DNA of 33,538 nucleotides from Bacteroidota bacterium (GTDB taxonomy: Bacteria > Bacteroidota > Ignavibacteria > Ignavibacteriales > SURF-24): contig JAUZPB010000042.1 of the NCBI GenBank assembly GCA_030706145.1, forward strand, positions 1 through 33,538, in the 5' to 3' direction. The notes beneath the pieces are model-generated. The model was not told the DNA's origin and did not search any database. It was given only the letters and a program-made list of their open reading frames with translations. Shown in pieces: positions 8,391 to 17,289 of the stretch (positions are counted from its first letter, which is position 1; each line of letters starts with the position of its first letter). The position numbers were made by a program, and so were the translations under genes.

Positions 8391-10738
8391 GTATAGTATT
8401 TTACTTTCTCAATAAATTCCTTGCTGTCTATGGGTTTTGGTATATAATCTGTCGCCCCGGCCTCAAGGCACTTTTCACGATCCCCCTTCATTGCAAAGGC
8501 AGTCAGTGCAATTATAGGAGTATCTTTATATCCAGGAAGAAGTCTTATGTTTTGTGTAGCCTCAAACCCGTTCATGACAGGCATCTGCATATCCATAAGT
8601 ATCAGGTCAAATTGTTGCTTCTTTGCATTCTCGAGGGCTTCTTCACCGTTTTCAACAACAACAACATTCTCAAAGCTATTTTTCTTTAATAACCTTGTTA
8701 CTATTATCTGTGAATGTTTATAATCTTCAGCCAGCAGTATCTTAATTACATCTTCCTTAACAATTACTTCCTCTGGTGTTGAGGGAGTATCATAGCGGTT
8801 GATCATTTGATTTATTGTCTGGGCAAGATCTTCAATATTTGTGCTTTTTTTATCAAGAAGATCTTCAAAGAGTCCATCAATTTTCTTTAAGTCTTCTTCA
8901 TAGTTTTCTTTGCCCGTATAGATTATGATCGGAAGCTTAGCAAATTTATTGTTAGATTTTATAAGCTTTATTAGTTCAAAGCCGTTAGGATCGGGCATAT
9001 CCAGATCTACAATAGCAAGGTCTATATCCTTATCCTCAATTCTTTGCATAACATTGGCCGAAACATTTTCTGCTATAGCATTATAGCCTGCAGTTTCAAT
9101 TGCCTCTTTCACAAGGTTTAGTGTCGGTATATCGTCATCAACACACAGTATCATGGAGTCTTTTTTAAGCTTATAGCTTTGAAGAACTTCAACTAAGAAT
9201 TTATATTTTATAGGCTTAACAAAGTATTCAACTGCTCCCATCATAAAGGCCTTTTGCTGCTCAGCTTCAATTGAGCAGACAATAACAGGAGTATTCTTTG
9301 TATGTTTATTCTCATGGATCTGCTTTAACAGTTCAAGTCCGTTCGTATTTGGAAGGACTATATCCATAATTATAGCAAGGAAACTTTCTTTCTCGATTAA
9401 GCTTAAAGTTTGTTCTGCAGAATTTACAAGTGTAGGCTCATAACCCCATTTATTTAAATAATTGCTAAGGAGTTTTGAAGTTGCATAATCATCTTCAATT
9501 ACAAGTACCCTGTTTTTGCTGCCTGGGGCAGGGAGATCCAGAATTTGTTTTTCTATCTCAGAGATTGTTTCAGCTCCAATTGTAAAATTGAATATTGTCC
9601 CTTTGCCAACCGTACTATCGACAGTTATATCTCCGCCAACGAGTTTTATATATTTTTTTGCAAGCGTAAGACCTAGCCCGGAGTTAAAAGAATTCTTTGA
9701 AGTATCATTACTAATGAATGCAAAAGGATCAAATATGTTCTTTAGCTTCTCTGAAGTAATACCCCGTCCTGTATCAGTTACCTTAAAACTTACATGTTTG
9801 TTTCCACATAAGGATACACGAATACAAATCTTTCCATGCTCTGTCATCCTGATTGAAAAGCTGATTATATTCTGAAGAATATATCTTAATCTTTGACTAT
9901 CAACCAGTACTTTATCTGGCAAAGATTTATCAATATCAGAAATTATTTCGAGTTTATTTGGATCTGTTTTATCTCTGAAGATCTTGATCAGATCTTCTAA
10001 AAATGACCTAAGGTCAATTGATGTCCTGTTTTCCTTTACTTTCCCTGAATCAATCTTTGCTACATCAATAAGATCATTAATCAAAAATAAGAGGCTCTGT
10101 GCATTATTTTTTATAATAGAGATATATTCAGACTGTGAAGATGTAAGACTATCTTCAATTAAAAGCGAAGAAAACCCTATTATGCTGTTTGCGGGAGTAC
10201 GCAGTTCCTGAGATATATCATTAAGTATTTCTGGACAAGATATTTCAGATACAACGAGTTCTCCACCCCTAGCCGAAGCCCAGATCTTAAGAAGTGTACC
10301 AATAAAGGCAATTACATTCTTAAAACTATCGATGTCTGTTCTTAGAAATGGGGTCTTTCTTGCCAACTTAATAAAGACGTTTTGATTTTCAGATATCTTT
10401 GTTGTCATGCAGGCTTCATAAATAACAAACTCTGAGATCTGGAGTTCACATTCTGCTTCAGAATGGAAACTGATCCCAGGTTCACGTTCCTTTAGTAGTT
10501 TACACGCAGAACAGCTGAATGTGGCCCCTTTAAGATAGCTTTTTTTTGCTGAAGAAGATTTCCCAAGAACTAAAAGATTATTATCATCAGTAACTTTGAA
10601 TAATACCATTGATTGCAGTTCAAATTCATTGACAATGTAATCACAAATTTCATCCGGAAATTGCTCCTGCGCCTTTTCCGCCAGTGAGGCTAAATAATTG
10701 TATTTCTCCAGGAATTCAATCTTAAAGCTTTGCATCAA
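8381..10738 (-). CDS. Histidine-kinase-like protein with three receiver domains; H-box and N-box degenerate
   Basis: This 785-residue cytoplasmic protein has an N-terminal GAF-like region (about 1-155, with C76 and C79 in FSCSACK), a HisKA-like dimerisation helix (about 168-232), a HATPase region (about 275-390) and three receiver domains (about 409-522, 528-650 and 665-785). No membrane segment is present. The H-box reads SQELRTP: Gln177, a CAG codon, stands where the phosphorylated His should be. The N-box reads LQNIISFSI: Phe294 replaces the Mg-chelating Asn. The DTGRG (322-326) and GLGL (354-357) boxes persist. All three receivers keep their acidic pair, phosphoacceptor Asp (D459, D578, D716) and Lys (K508, K630, K768). 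The protein probably cannot autophosphorylate and may be a phosphate-receiving scaffold or an allosteric regulator. It has no adjacent response regulator gene. Confidence 0.9.
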   Translation of the reverse strand: MMQSFKIEFLEKYNYLASLAEKAQEQFPDEICDYIVNEFELQSMVLFKVTDDNNLLVLGKSSSAKKSYLKGATFSCSACKLLKEREPGISFHSEAECELQISEFVIYEACMTTKISENQNVFIKLARKTPFLRTDIDSFKNVIAFIGTLLKIWASARGGELVVSEISCPEILNDISQELRTPANSIIGFSSLLIEDSLTSSQSEYISIIKNNAQSLLFLINDLIDVAKIDSGKVKENRTSIDLRSFLEDLIKIFRDKTDPNKLEIISDIDKSLPDKVLVDSQRLRYILQNIISFSIRMTEHGKICIRVSLCGNKHVSFKVTDTGRGITSEKLKNIFDPFAFISNDTSKNSFNSGLGLTLAKKYIKLVGGDITVDSTVGKGTIFNFTIGAETISEIEKQILDLPAPGSKNRVLVIEDDYATSKLLSNYLNKWGYEPTLVNSAEQTLSLIEKESFLAIIMDIVLPNTNGLELLKQIHENKHTKNTPVIVCSIEAEQQKAFMMGAVEYFVKPIKYKFLVEVLQSYKLKKDSMILCVDDDIPTLNLVKEAIETAGYNAIAENVSANVMQRIEDKDIDLAIVDLDMPDPNGFELIKLIKSNNKFAKLPIIIYTGKENYEEDLKKIDGLFEDLLDKKSTNIEDLAQTINQMINRYDTPSTPEEVIVKEDVIKILLAEDYKHSQIIVTRLLKKNSFENVVVVENGEEALENAKKQQFDLILMDMQMPVMNGFEATQNIRLLPGYKDTPIIALTAFAMKGDREKCLEAGATDYIPKPIDSKEFIEKVKYYTKK

Positions 10739-11218
10739 AACAACCTTTTTTTTTAATTTCCATTAATTGCAATACTAATGAAATATTTTATTGCACAAAT
10801 ATAAACAAATTACAATAAAACTATATAGTTATATTTATTGCATTTAGACTGGTTTTAGCCTTTTTCTATGTAAAATCAAACATTTAGTGTCCTTTACACA
10901 CCTTGCAGCGACTTTCCTTTAAGAAAAAACCTTGCCATACTATATATATGTTTTATGTGCCTAAATCCCGGGCAAAGCAAAATACACTATGATTAGTGTG
11001 CCAGAATTTATACATTTTTTTGAAAGACCAGTTTTTAAGCCTCTTTGTTCCCTGAGGTACACCCCCTTAAGAGGGGGATCAGATTTACCAGTGGGATTCT
11101 CGTGGAAACTATGTGATTTAAAGTACAGAGTTTTGTTATAAAATAAATATCAAAACTATAAGTGGTTAATGTATGTTTTACAATAAATAGAGAATTAATA
11201 AATCGAACGGAGCCGTGC
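10739..11218. other. 480-base spacer between divergent genes; GC-rich inverted repeat
   Basis: The spacer separates the minus-strand kinase-like gene from the plus-strand membrane cassette and must hold both promoters. A perfect inverted repeat, CCCCCT-TAAG-AGGGGG, lies at 11062-11077 in otherwise AT-rich DNA. A TATATTTG on the minus strand (10803-10796) resembles the Bacteroidota -7 element, about 57 bases before the kinase-like start, but I see no matching -33 element. The frame open on the minus strand across 11035-11283 gives no protein-like sequence. Nothing else was recognised. Confidence 0.5.
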
Positions 11219-12223
11219 ATGAGAAACATGAATGAGACTGATAGGCAGATTATGGCTGAAGTTGGGGCTAGTAATGGATTCAATTATATCTTTAAATCTA
11301 ATGGGCTTGAGAAAGAAATAGACAGTTTCAAGGAAGCAAAATTAAAAAATTTGAGCTTCAAAATTGTCTCTAAGCATATTATTATCTCACTTGTAGCACT
11401 ATTCTTTACATTCTTTCTTGATATAGCGCATGTTCCTATACTTGGAAATATTTCTATGAATATTGCCAAAGGATTATTCTCAAATTGGAATCCTGCCAAC
11501 CAGAGTTTTGAATCCATCAGTTTCTGGTGGATGCCGGTCATTGTTTATTTTATTTTTATCTTGTTCGCATATAAAGCATATGTCGAACTAAGAAGCGAGG
11601 TAAAACAATCTACTTCGTCAGATATTATTGATAGAATAATTGGTGCATCTATAAGCGTTATTGACGGTATTGCTACGGCTTTACCTTTAATTGGTGCAGC
11701 TATACTCCTGATAAGCATAAAACTTGGACCTGAAGTTTTCCTTGGCCTTTCCGTTCCTTTTGAAATAAAGGCCCTTACAGTACTTGCAATAGGAAAACTC
11801 TTTGAACCTGTTTTAGATGAGCTTAGCGTTGAATTTCAACACATCATTAATAAAGCTAATGAGCTGAAAACAAGATACTATGCACAAACGCAGATTGAAC
11901 ATTTTCAAAAAGTAATTGAACAGCTGGAATCTTCAAGCCGGCTAAATGCTGCTGTTGCCGTTTCAGAGTATATGTCCTTAGATGACCTGAGGCAATATGA
12001 AGAAGTACTAGTAAGGACTGTTGAGTTAAGCAGGCAGATCCAGCAGAATTTCGGCTCTACTTTCCAGGTGCTTGATAAGATAAATAGCCTTCAAGCCCTA
12101 AACAGTCAAAAGATCAATGAAATGAAAGTGCTGGCAGAATCAATTGCCAGTGCTTCAAATGCCCTCAAAGATGAAAAGACTCTACAGGCTTTGCGCAGTC
12201 TTGAATCGATTGTAAAAAAGTAA
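11219..12223 (+). CDS. Polytopic inner-membrane protein with C-terminal coiled coil, possibly MotA/TolQ/ExbB-like
   Basis: I do not recognise this protein with confidence. It has about four membrane segments within its first 200 residues: around IIISLVALFFTFFLDIA, WWMPVIVYFIFILFAY, IATALPLIGAAILLISI and IKALTVLAIGKLFEPVL. A soluble helical tail of roughly 130 residues with coiled-coil character follows. The last two segments (ATALPLIGAAILL, then a GLS...EIKALTVLAIGKL stretch) loosely recall TM2-TM3 of proton-channel subunits TolQ/ExbB/MotA, which carry APLLGLLGTV and a later small-residue-rich segment. That likeness is by eye only. The ATG at 11219 is preferred over that at 11162 because CGGAG sits at 11208-11212; the protein is then 334 residues. 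It is first in a three-gene cassette, 13 bases before the next gene. Confidence 0.75.
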   Translation: MRNMNETDRQIMAEVGASNGFNYIFKSNGLEKEIDSFKEAKLKNLSFKIVSKHIIISLVALFFTFFLDIAHVPILGNISMNIAKGLFSNWNPANQSFESISFWWMPVIVYFIFILFAYKAYVELRSEVKQSTSSDIIDRIIGASISVIDGIATALPLIGAAILLISIKLGPEVFLGLSVPFEIKALTVLAIGKLFEPVLDELSVEFQHIINKANELKTRYYAQTQIEHFQKVIEQLESSSRLNAAVAVSEYMSLDDLRQYEEVLVRTVELSRQIQQNFGSTFQVLDKINSLQALNSQKINEMKVLAESIASASNALKDEKTLQALRSLESIVKK

Positions 12224-12236
12224 GAGGGCAATAAAC

Positions 12237-13205
12237 ATGATAAAGAAAAACAGAGACAGTAAATTTGTTATATACCAGGTTCTCTACATTTTCGTTATTA
12301 CTGTTCTGGCTATTAAAGGAGCTAATCTGGACCTGGGAGAAGTAGTATCTAAAGATAAGGCCCTGAAGGTTAGCGTGCGCGATTCTCTTATGGCTGTAAT
12401 TGATTCGCTAAATGCACTTGGCCTGAAGTTTGACCTTAAAGTCCAGCAGGATTATTCTGCAGAAAATGCGGAACTTAAAAAGAAAGTTATGACACTTAGT
12501 AAAAGTGTTACAATGCTTTCCGAAAAAGCCTCAAAATCGCAAGAGACCTTGCAGGCTAACATAGCGCAAAAACCTGAAACAAAGGCCACTATAAAGGATG
12601 ATAGTCCTATGCAATCTCCTCTGGCCGAGTCACAGAGTTTTATTCAGAATACATGGAACATTGCAAAAAATAAGGGAAACCTTCCAGCTCAGATACTTGA
12701 TCCTGCCAGCAGAAATCTAATTGCTAATGTTGGCCCGGGGGAGGAGAAAAAATTCGACCTTTCAAATCAGAAGGAAGTTATTATCAGATTCGGAAGCAGA
12801 GAACAGAAGATACCTGTCATGCCTAAAAGACCTCCGGAGATAAAAATTGAAGCTGTAAGTTCCAAGATGAATGGTTCGGAAATTTATGTGCAGGACTTAC
12901 AAAAGACTACTGTTTATAAAGTGACTATAGTGGACGTTAGACCTGACCAGCTGCAGATAACTTACAGTGGTCCGGTAAGTGTCTCTGGCCCTGTAAAGGA
13001 TAGTAAAGGAAATCTGGTCTATAACGTAAGCCTGAAGATTGCATCAAATGAGCAACGGTTCGATGAATGGATCGATAGAACTAAACCTCTTAAAGATGGC
13101 GAGGGAAGATATAAGGTGAACTTCTTCTTTTTAGCATCTGATAAAGTAACTAAGGAAAAAGTGCAGGTCGGTGATTCGTTCTTCTTTACAAGTTTCTCGA
13201 GATAA
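12237..13205 (+). CDS. Single-span membrane-anchored periplasmic protein, possibly GldM-like
   Basis: This 322-residue protein has a short basic N-terminus, one membrane span (about residues 10-30, YQVLYIFVITVLAIKGANLD) and a long exported part. The span and its sequel recall the GldM/PorM N-terminus, which carries YLV...ALLALNVSKE, and also the topology of TolR/ExbD/MotB. Residues 70-115 look like a coiled coil. The last 120 residues (from IKIEAVSSKMNGSEI) seem to be beta-rich, Ig-like repeats. It is shorter than GldM, which is near 515 residues, and lacks clear family hallmarks, so the comparison is tentative. AGAGGG precedes the ATG. The next gene starts 3 bases after its stop, so the two are probably made together. 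Confidence 0.75.
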   Translation: MIKKNRDSKFVIYQVLYIFVITVLAIKGANLDLGEVVSKDKALKVSVRDSLMAVIDSLNALGLKFDLKVQQDYSAENAELKKKVMTLSKSVTMLSEKASKSQETLQANIAQKPETKATIKDDSPMQSPLAESQSFIQNTWNIAKNKGNLPAQILDPASRNLIANVGPGEEKKFDLSNQKEVIIRFGSREQKIPVMPKRPPEIKIEAVSSKMNGSEIYVQDLQKTTVYKVTIVDVRPDQLQITYSGPVSVSGPVKDSKGNLVYNVSLKIASNEQRFDEWIDRTKPLKDGEGRYKVNFFFLASDKVTKEKVQVGDSFFFTSFSR

Positions 13206-13208
13206 AGG

Positions 13209-14360
13209 ATGCTTATAGTAAAATCTTTCTATAAATTCGCTCTGTTCTTTACCTTTGTACTTTTTTTGGCTGCTCCTTGTGCATCTTTTGCACAGGATAA
13301 AGATGAAGAGCCCATTACCTATTTTCAGATGGAACCTCTGAATGATAGTCTTTTTGTCAAAATTCAGGAGGAGGTCTTTATTGATCCTCCTGATCCCAAG
13401 GCAGAAATTATTGTTGACCTAAGGGATCCAAATAACCAGACTGTTACGATAAAAGGGAATTTGTATCCTTTCCTTTCTTTCACGCCTGAAACAAGAGCCC
13501 TTATTACAACCTATCCTTTTAAGATAAATTTAATCGATGACATTAATCTTACAAGTGTCTTTACAAAAGTAATAAGCTCAATAAAACTGAAAAAGATTAT
13601 TGAACCTCCAAGAAGACAGCAGATAAGTTCAAACCTTTATTACATAAATCCTTACCTGCAAATTTTTGGCGGAGAAAGATTTGGCTTTCCGATCAAGCAG
13701 GATGTGGGTTTTTCTATTGGACTTGGTACCCCGTATTCCGGAGTTTTGGAAACGGGCTTTGTTGAGGCTAATTTTCATATCCTTGGCTTCAGACTTGGAG
13801 GCTTCGGAAATGTGAGTGCTTTTACCGAGATAAAGCAAACCAATAATCACAATAACCTTTATCTTGGCGCAGGTTATGAGCTGGGTTATGTAATTCCACT
13901 AGGCAATTTTTTTGAAATTAGTTACCTAAGTTCACTTAAGGACCCTTCTCCTGCACAGATGACAGCTATTGAATCGGCTCAAAATGGAGATTATAAACCA
14001 ATGATAATTAAAGGGAATTATCTTAACTGGGAGTTCCGGTTTCCTTTTAGAACCATGGGATCAACAAGATCAAAATTGTATCTTGCACGCTATTTGGATG
14101 AAACTCACATTGGTTTTAGTGGAAGGGAGCTTACAATAGCAGGCAGTACTTTTGATTTTCGATTTGATGCTCTTACTTCAAGTCCCGATAGAAACCCTCA
14201 GTACATTTTTGATATTCTTATACAGAAAATTGCCGATTCCTGGGCTTCAAGTGCCGTTTCACTAGGCCCATCGGTTATCTTAACAAAGATGGAAAATAGG
14301 AAATTTGGTGCAACTTCTTTTTTCTTTAATTTAAGGCTGAAGCTAGGAACTTCATTATGA
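13209..14360 (+). CDS. Signal-peptide protein, probable outer-membrane beta barrel
   Basis: This 383-residue protein starts with a Sec signal peptide, cleaved after about residue 28 (ASFA before QDKDEE). The first 110 mature residues are soluble and Pro/Asp rich. From about residue 145 on there are alternating short strands with aromatic and Gly residues (YINPYLQIFGGERFG, DVGFSIGLGTP, LYLGAGYELGYVIPLG, ISYLSSL), ending in FFFNLRLKLGTSL, which together suggest a membrane barrel. I cannot name a family. It has no ribosome-binding site at proper distance and starts 3 bases after the upstream stop, so re-initiation is likely. With its two neighbours it forms an inner-membrane to outer-membrane set. 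A weak hairpin at 14399-14417 follows the gene. Confidence 0.75.
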   Translation: MLIVKSFYKFALFFTFVLFLAAPCASFAQDKDEEPITYFQMEPLNDSLFVKIQEEVFIDPPDPKAEIIVDLRDPNNQTVTIKGNLYPFLSFTPETRALITTYPFKINLIDDINLTSVFTKVISSIKLKKIIEPPRRQQISSNLYYINPYLQIFGGERFGFPIKQDVGFSIGLGTPYSGVLETGFVEANFHILGFRLGGFGNVSAFTEIKQTNNHNNLYLGAGYELGYVIPLGNFFEISYLSSLKDPSPAQMTAIESAQNGDYKPMIIKGNYLNWEFRFPFRTMGSTRSKLYLARYLDETHIGFSGRELTIAGSTFDFRFDALTSSPDRNPQYIFDILIQKIADSWASSAVSLGPSVILTKMENRKFGATSFFFNLRLKLGTSL

Positions 14361-14576
14361 GTATGTTTAATTTGAGTCACTTTTTTGTGAGTATATGATA
14401 GCTGCAACTTGCGGCTAGTCAGTGAATTCTCTTATTTCTGTTGTTTTTCGCTATATAGTAGCATAATTTTATGCATTATATAAAGTTTCCTTTGAAGAAA
14501 GTTTTTCTTTATATTTAAAACTTAATTTAAATAGTAATTCGAAATTAAAAAAAAGGAATTTACCGGAGAATAATAG

Positions 14577-17144
14577 ATGGCAAATTTTATTGGTACTTTT
14601 AATGTTGTCCCGTCTCTTCCACAGAACCTGGAAAGACTTAGAGAACTGACCTATAATTTGTATTGGACTTGGAATCAGGATGCATTCGAATTGTTTAGAA
14701 GGTTGGATCGCGAGCTGTGGGAGTCCACAAACCACAATCCTATTTTAATGCTGGGTAAAATTAGCCAGGACAGACTTCAGGAAGTCGCAAATGATGACGG
14801 CTTTATTGCACATATGAACCGTGCCTACGATGGGTTGCAGGAGTATTTATCACAGATCACATGGTACCAAAAAAACTTTAAGACCAACGGAAAACCTTAT
14901 GTGGCATATTTTTCTGCCGAGTATGGTTTAACTGAAAGTCTTCAGATCTATTCTGGAGGATTAGGTATACTCTCGGGTGACCATATGAAATCAACGAGTG
15001 ATCTTGGCCTTCCTCTTGTCGGTATTGGATTACTTTATAAAGAAGGTTATTTCCAGCAATACCTTACCTCGGATGGATGGCAGCAGGAAAGATATGAGAT
15101 AAATGACTTTTATAACCTTCCTATGACACTCATACTTGATGAGAAAAAGGTTCCAGTAAAAATTCCTCTTTCTTTCCCAAATAGAAATGTTTATTTCCAG
15201 ATCTGGAAAATTGATATTGGCAGAATTCCTCTATACCTCTTAGATACAAATGTAAATGAGAATAATGAGGAAGATAGAAAAATAACCAGAACTCTCTATG
15301 GCGGTAACTCAGAGACAAGAATACAGCAGGAGATGATACTGGGCATTGGTGGACTTAGGGCATTATACGCCTTGGGCATTAAACCTATGGTCTGCCATAT
15401 GAATGAAGGACATTCAGCTTTCCTTTCTCTTGAAAGAATGAGATCACTCATTGCAACTGATGGTCTGAGTTTTGACGAAGCAAAAGAATTAGGTTATTAT
15501 TCAAACATATTTACAACTCATACTCCTGTACCTGCTGGTATAGATGTATTTTCTAATGATCTTGTCGAAAAGTATTTTGGCAACTATTACCGCCACGAAT
15601 TAAAGATCTCCGATAAGGTTTTCTATAGACTGGGTACTATCGACAAAGATGCTCCACCAATGAATTTCAATATGGCCCACCTTGCAATGAATACCTCTGG
15701 TTATGTTAATGGTGTTAGTAAATTGCACGGAGAGGTATCAAAGAAGATGTGGGTATCAGGCTTTAAGGGAGTGCCTTTTGATGAAATCCCAATTGATTAT
15801 ATAACAAATGGCATACATACAAGAAGCCATATATCTACTGATATGGTTGAACTGCTTTATAGATACCTCGGCGAAAAATTCATTAACAGGCCTGAGGATC
15901 AGTCAATATGGCAAAGGATAGACAAAATCCCTGATGTTGAACTTTGGCGTACTCATGAAAGAAGGCGCGAAAGACTTGTGGCTTTTGCCAGAAACAGACT
16001 TAGAAAACAGGTACTTGCCCGCGGCGGATCTCACACAGAAATTGCAATTGCCAATGAAGTACTCGACCCTGGTGCTCTTACAATAGGTTTTGCAAGAAGA
16101 TTTGCAACATATAAAAGAGCAAACCTGATCTTTACAGACCTTGACAGGCTTGCTGCAATACTAAACAATGCACAGCATCCGGTTCAACTCATTATTGCCG
16201 GTAAAGCTCACCCTAAGGATGAAGAGGGCAAGAAGCTCATACAGGAAATTGTTCAAATTGCTAAGGAAGACCAATTTAGAAAAAGAGTAGTCTTCCTGGA
16301 AAATTATGATATGAACGTTGCACGCTATATGGTTGAAGGATGCGATGTATGGCTAAATAACCCTCGCCGCCCTCTGGAGGCAAGCGGTACATCTGGTATG
16401 AAGGTTATTGCTAATGGCGGTCTTAATTTCAGCGTCTTAGATGGATGGTGGGATGAAGGTTATGATCCAGAACTTGGATGGAAAATTGGAAATGGTGAGG
16501 AGTATCTCGATCTTGATTATCAGAATGAAGTTGAATCCCGTCAGCTTTATGATGCCCTTGAAACTGATATTGTGCCTGTGTTCTATAACCGCTCGACAGA
16601 CAAACTGCCAAGGCTTTGGATTGGTAAAATGAAAGCTTCAATGAAGTCTTTAGGACCTGTTTTTAATACAAACAGAATGGTTGAACAGTATTTTACTAAG
16701 TTTTACAACCAGGCCTTTGAAAACCGCAAAGCCCTGACAAAAAATAACTATCACCAGGTGAAAGCTTTAACTGAATGGAAGAAAAAAGTTAAAGATAACT
16801 GGGGACAAGTCAGATTCTTAAGTATAGGTTATGAAGGGACTGCTACAGATGTAAAGGTTGGAACTGAATTTATTGTTAAAGCTGAAGTACAGCTTGGTGG
16901 CTTATCTCCTGAGGATGTAGAAGTCCAGATCTATTATGGCTCTGTTGACAAACAGGATATAGCTCATGCAAATACATTTGTAAACATGGAATTTGATAAG
17001 TCCGGATCAAAATCAGGCTCTTGTCTTTATAAAGGAGCAATTATTTCTTCAAATAGCGGGCAGTATGGTTTTACAGCTAGAATATTGCCTAAGCATCCTC
17101 TTCTAATTAGCCCATTTGATCTTGGTCTTATATGCTGGGCTTAA
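14577..17144 (+). CDS. glgP: Alpha-glucan phosphorylase (GT35, DUF3417 N-terminal type)
   Basis: This enzyme removes glucose-1-phosphate from the ends of glycogen or other alpha-1,4-glucans using phosphate and pyridoxal phosphate. The first 120 residues, with LRELTYNLYWTWNQDAFELF, are the DUF3417 domain found in the shorter, non-mammalian type of phosphorylase. The PLP site is EASGTSGMKVIANGG, with the Schiff-base Lys at K609. Earlier hallmarks include YFSAEYGLTESLQIYSGGLG, HMNEGHSAF and the GFARRFATYKRANLI stretch. At 855 residues its length is normal for this subtype. The last 110 residues form a beta-rich tail. CGGAG precedes the ATG. The gene stands alone and ends at a strong terminator. 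The PLP it needs is a product of the pathway that includes pdxJ, also in this window. Confidence 0.95.
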   Translation: MANFIGTFNVVPSLPQNLERLRELTYNLYWTWNQDAFELFRRLDRELWESTNHNPILMLGKISQDRLQEVANDDGFIAHMNRAYDGLQEYLSQITWYQKNFKTNGKPYVAYFSAEYGLTESLQIYSGGLGILSGDHMKSTSDLGLPLVGIGLLYKEGYFQQYLTSDGWQQERYEINDFYNLPMTLILDEKKVPVKIPLSFPNRNVYFQIWKIDIGRIPLYLLDTNVNENNEEDRKITRTLYGGNSETRIQQEMILGIGGLRALYALGIKPMVCHMNEGHSAFLSLERMRSLIATDGLSFDEAKELGYYSNIFTTHTPVPAGIDVFSNDLVEKYFGNYYRHELKISDKVFYRLGTIDKDAPPMNFNMAHLAMNTSGYVNGVSKLHGEVSKKMWVSGFKGVPFDEIPIDYITNGIHTRSHISTDMVELLYRYLGEKFINRPEDQSIWQRIDKIPDVELWRTHERRRERLVAFARNRLRKQVLARGGSHTEIAIANEVLDPGALTIGFARRFATYKRANLIFTDLDRLAAILNNAQHPVQLIIAGKAHPKDEEGKKLIQEIVQIAKEDQFRKRVVFLENYDMNVARYMVEGCDVWLNNPRRPLEASGTSGMKVIANGGLNFSVLDGWWDEGYDPELGWKIGNGEEYLDLDYQNEVESRQLYDALETDIVPVFYNRSTDKLPRLWIGKMKASMKSLGPVFNTNRMVEQYFTKFYNQAFENRKALTKNNYHQVKALTEWKKKVKDNWGQVRFLSIGYEGTATDVKVGTEFIVKAEVQLGGLSPEDVEVQIYYGSVDKQDIAHANTFVNMEFDKSGSKSGSCLYKGAIISSNSGQYGFTARILPKHPLLISPFDLGLICWA

Positions 17145-17196
17145 AAAGAAAAAAAGTCTTATTTGTTTAATTTGAAAGACGACTTATATAAAGTTT

Positions 17197-17237
17197 CCAG
17201 GATCCTGCAAAAAAGCAGGACCTGGGAATTCTTTTTT
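17197..17237 (+). terminator. Intrinsic terminator of glgP
   Basis: CCAGG and TCCTGC (17197-17208, one bulged A) pair with GCAGGA and CCTGG (17215-17225) around an A6 loop, followed within six bases by a T-run at 17232-17237. It lies 52 bases past the glgP stop and 53 bases before the end of the convergent YidB-like gene. Confidence 0.85.
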
Positions 17238-17289
17238 ACCTTCTAGAACATTTTATACTGCAAGGATTTTCTGCTCAAAATATTTTAAA

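Noticed and set aside
9516-9875. 119-codon plus-strand frame opposite the kinase-like gene
   Set aside because: It is antisense to the HATPase region, has no ribosome-binding site and no recognisable motif.
11035-11283. 82-codon frame on the minus strand in the spacer before the membrane cassette
   Set aside because: It overlaps the first gene of the cassette head to head, has no family-like sequence, and its C-terminus just translates the GC-rich inverted repeat.
11219-13205. Confident call of GldL and GldM of type IX secretion
   Set aside because: The first protein lacks the characteristic GldL motifs and has about four spans rather than two; the second is much shorter than GldM. The likeness is limited to topology and the anchor.
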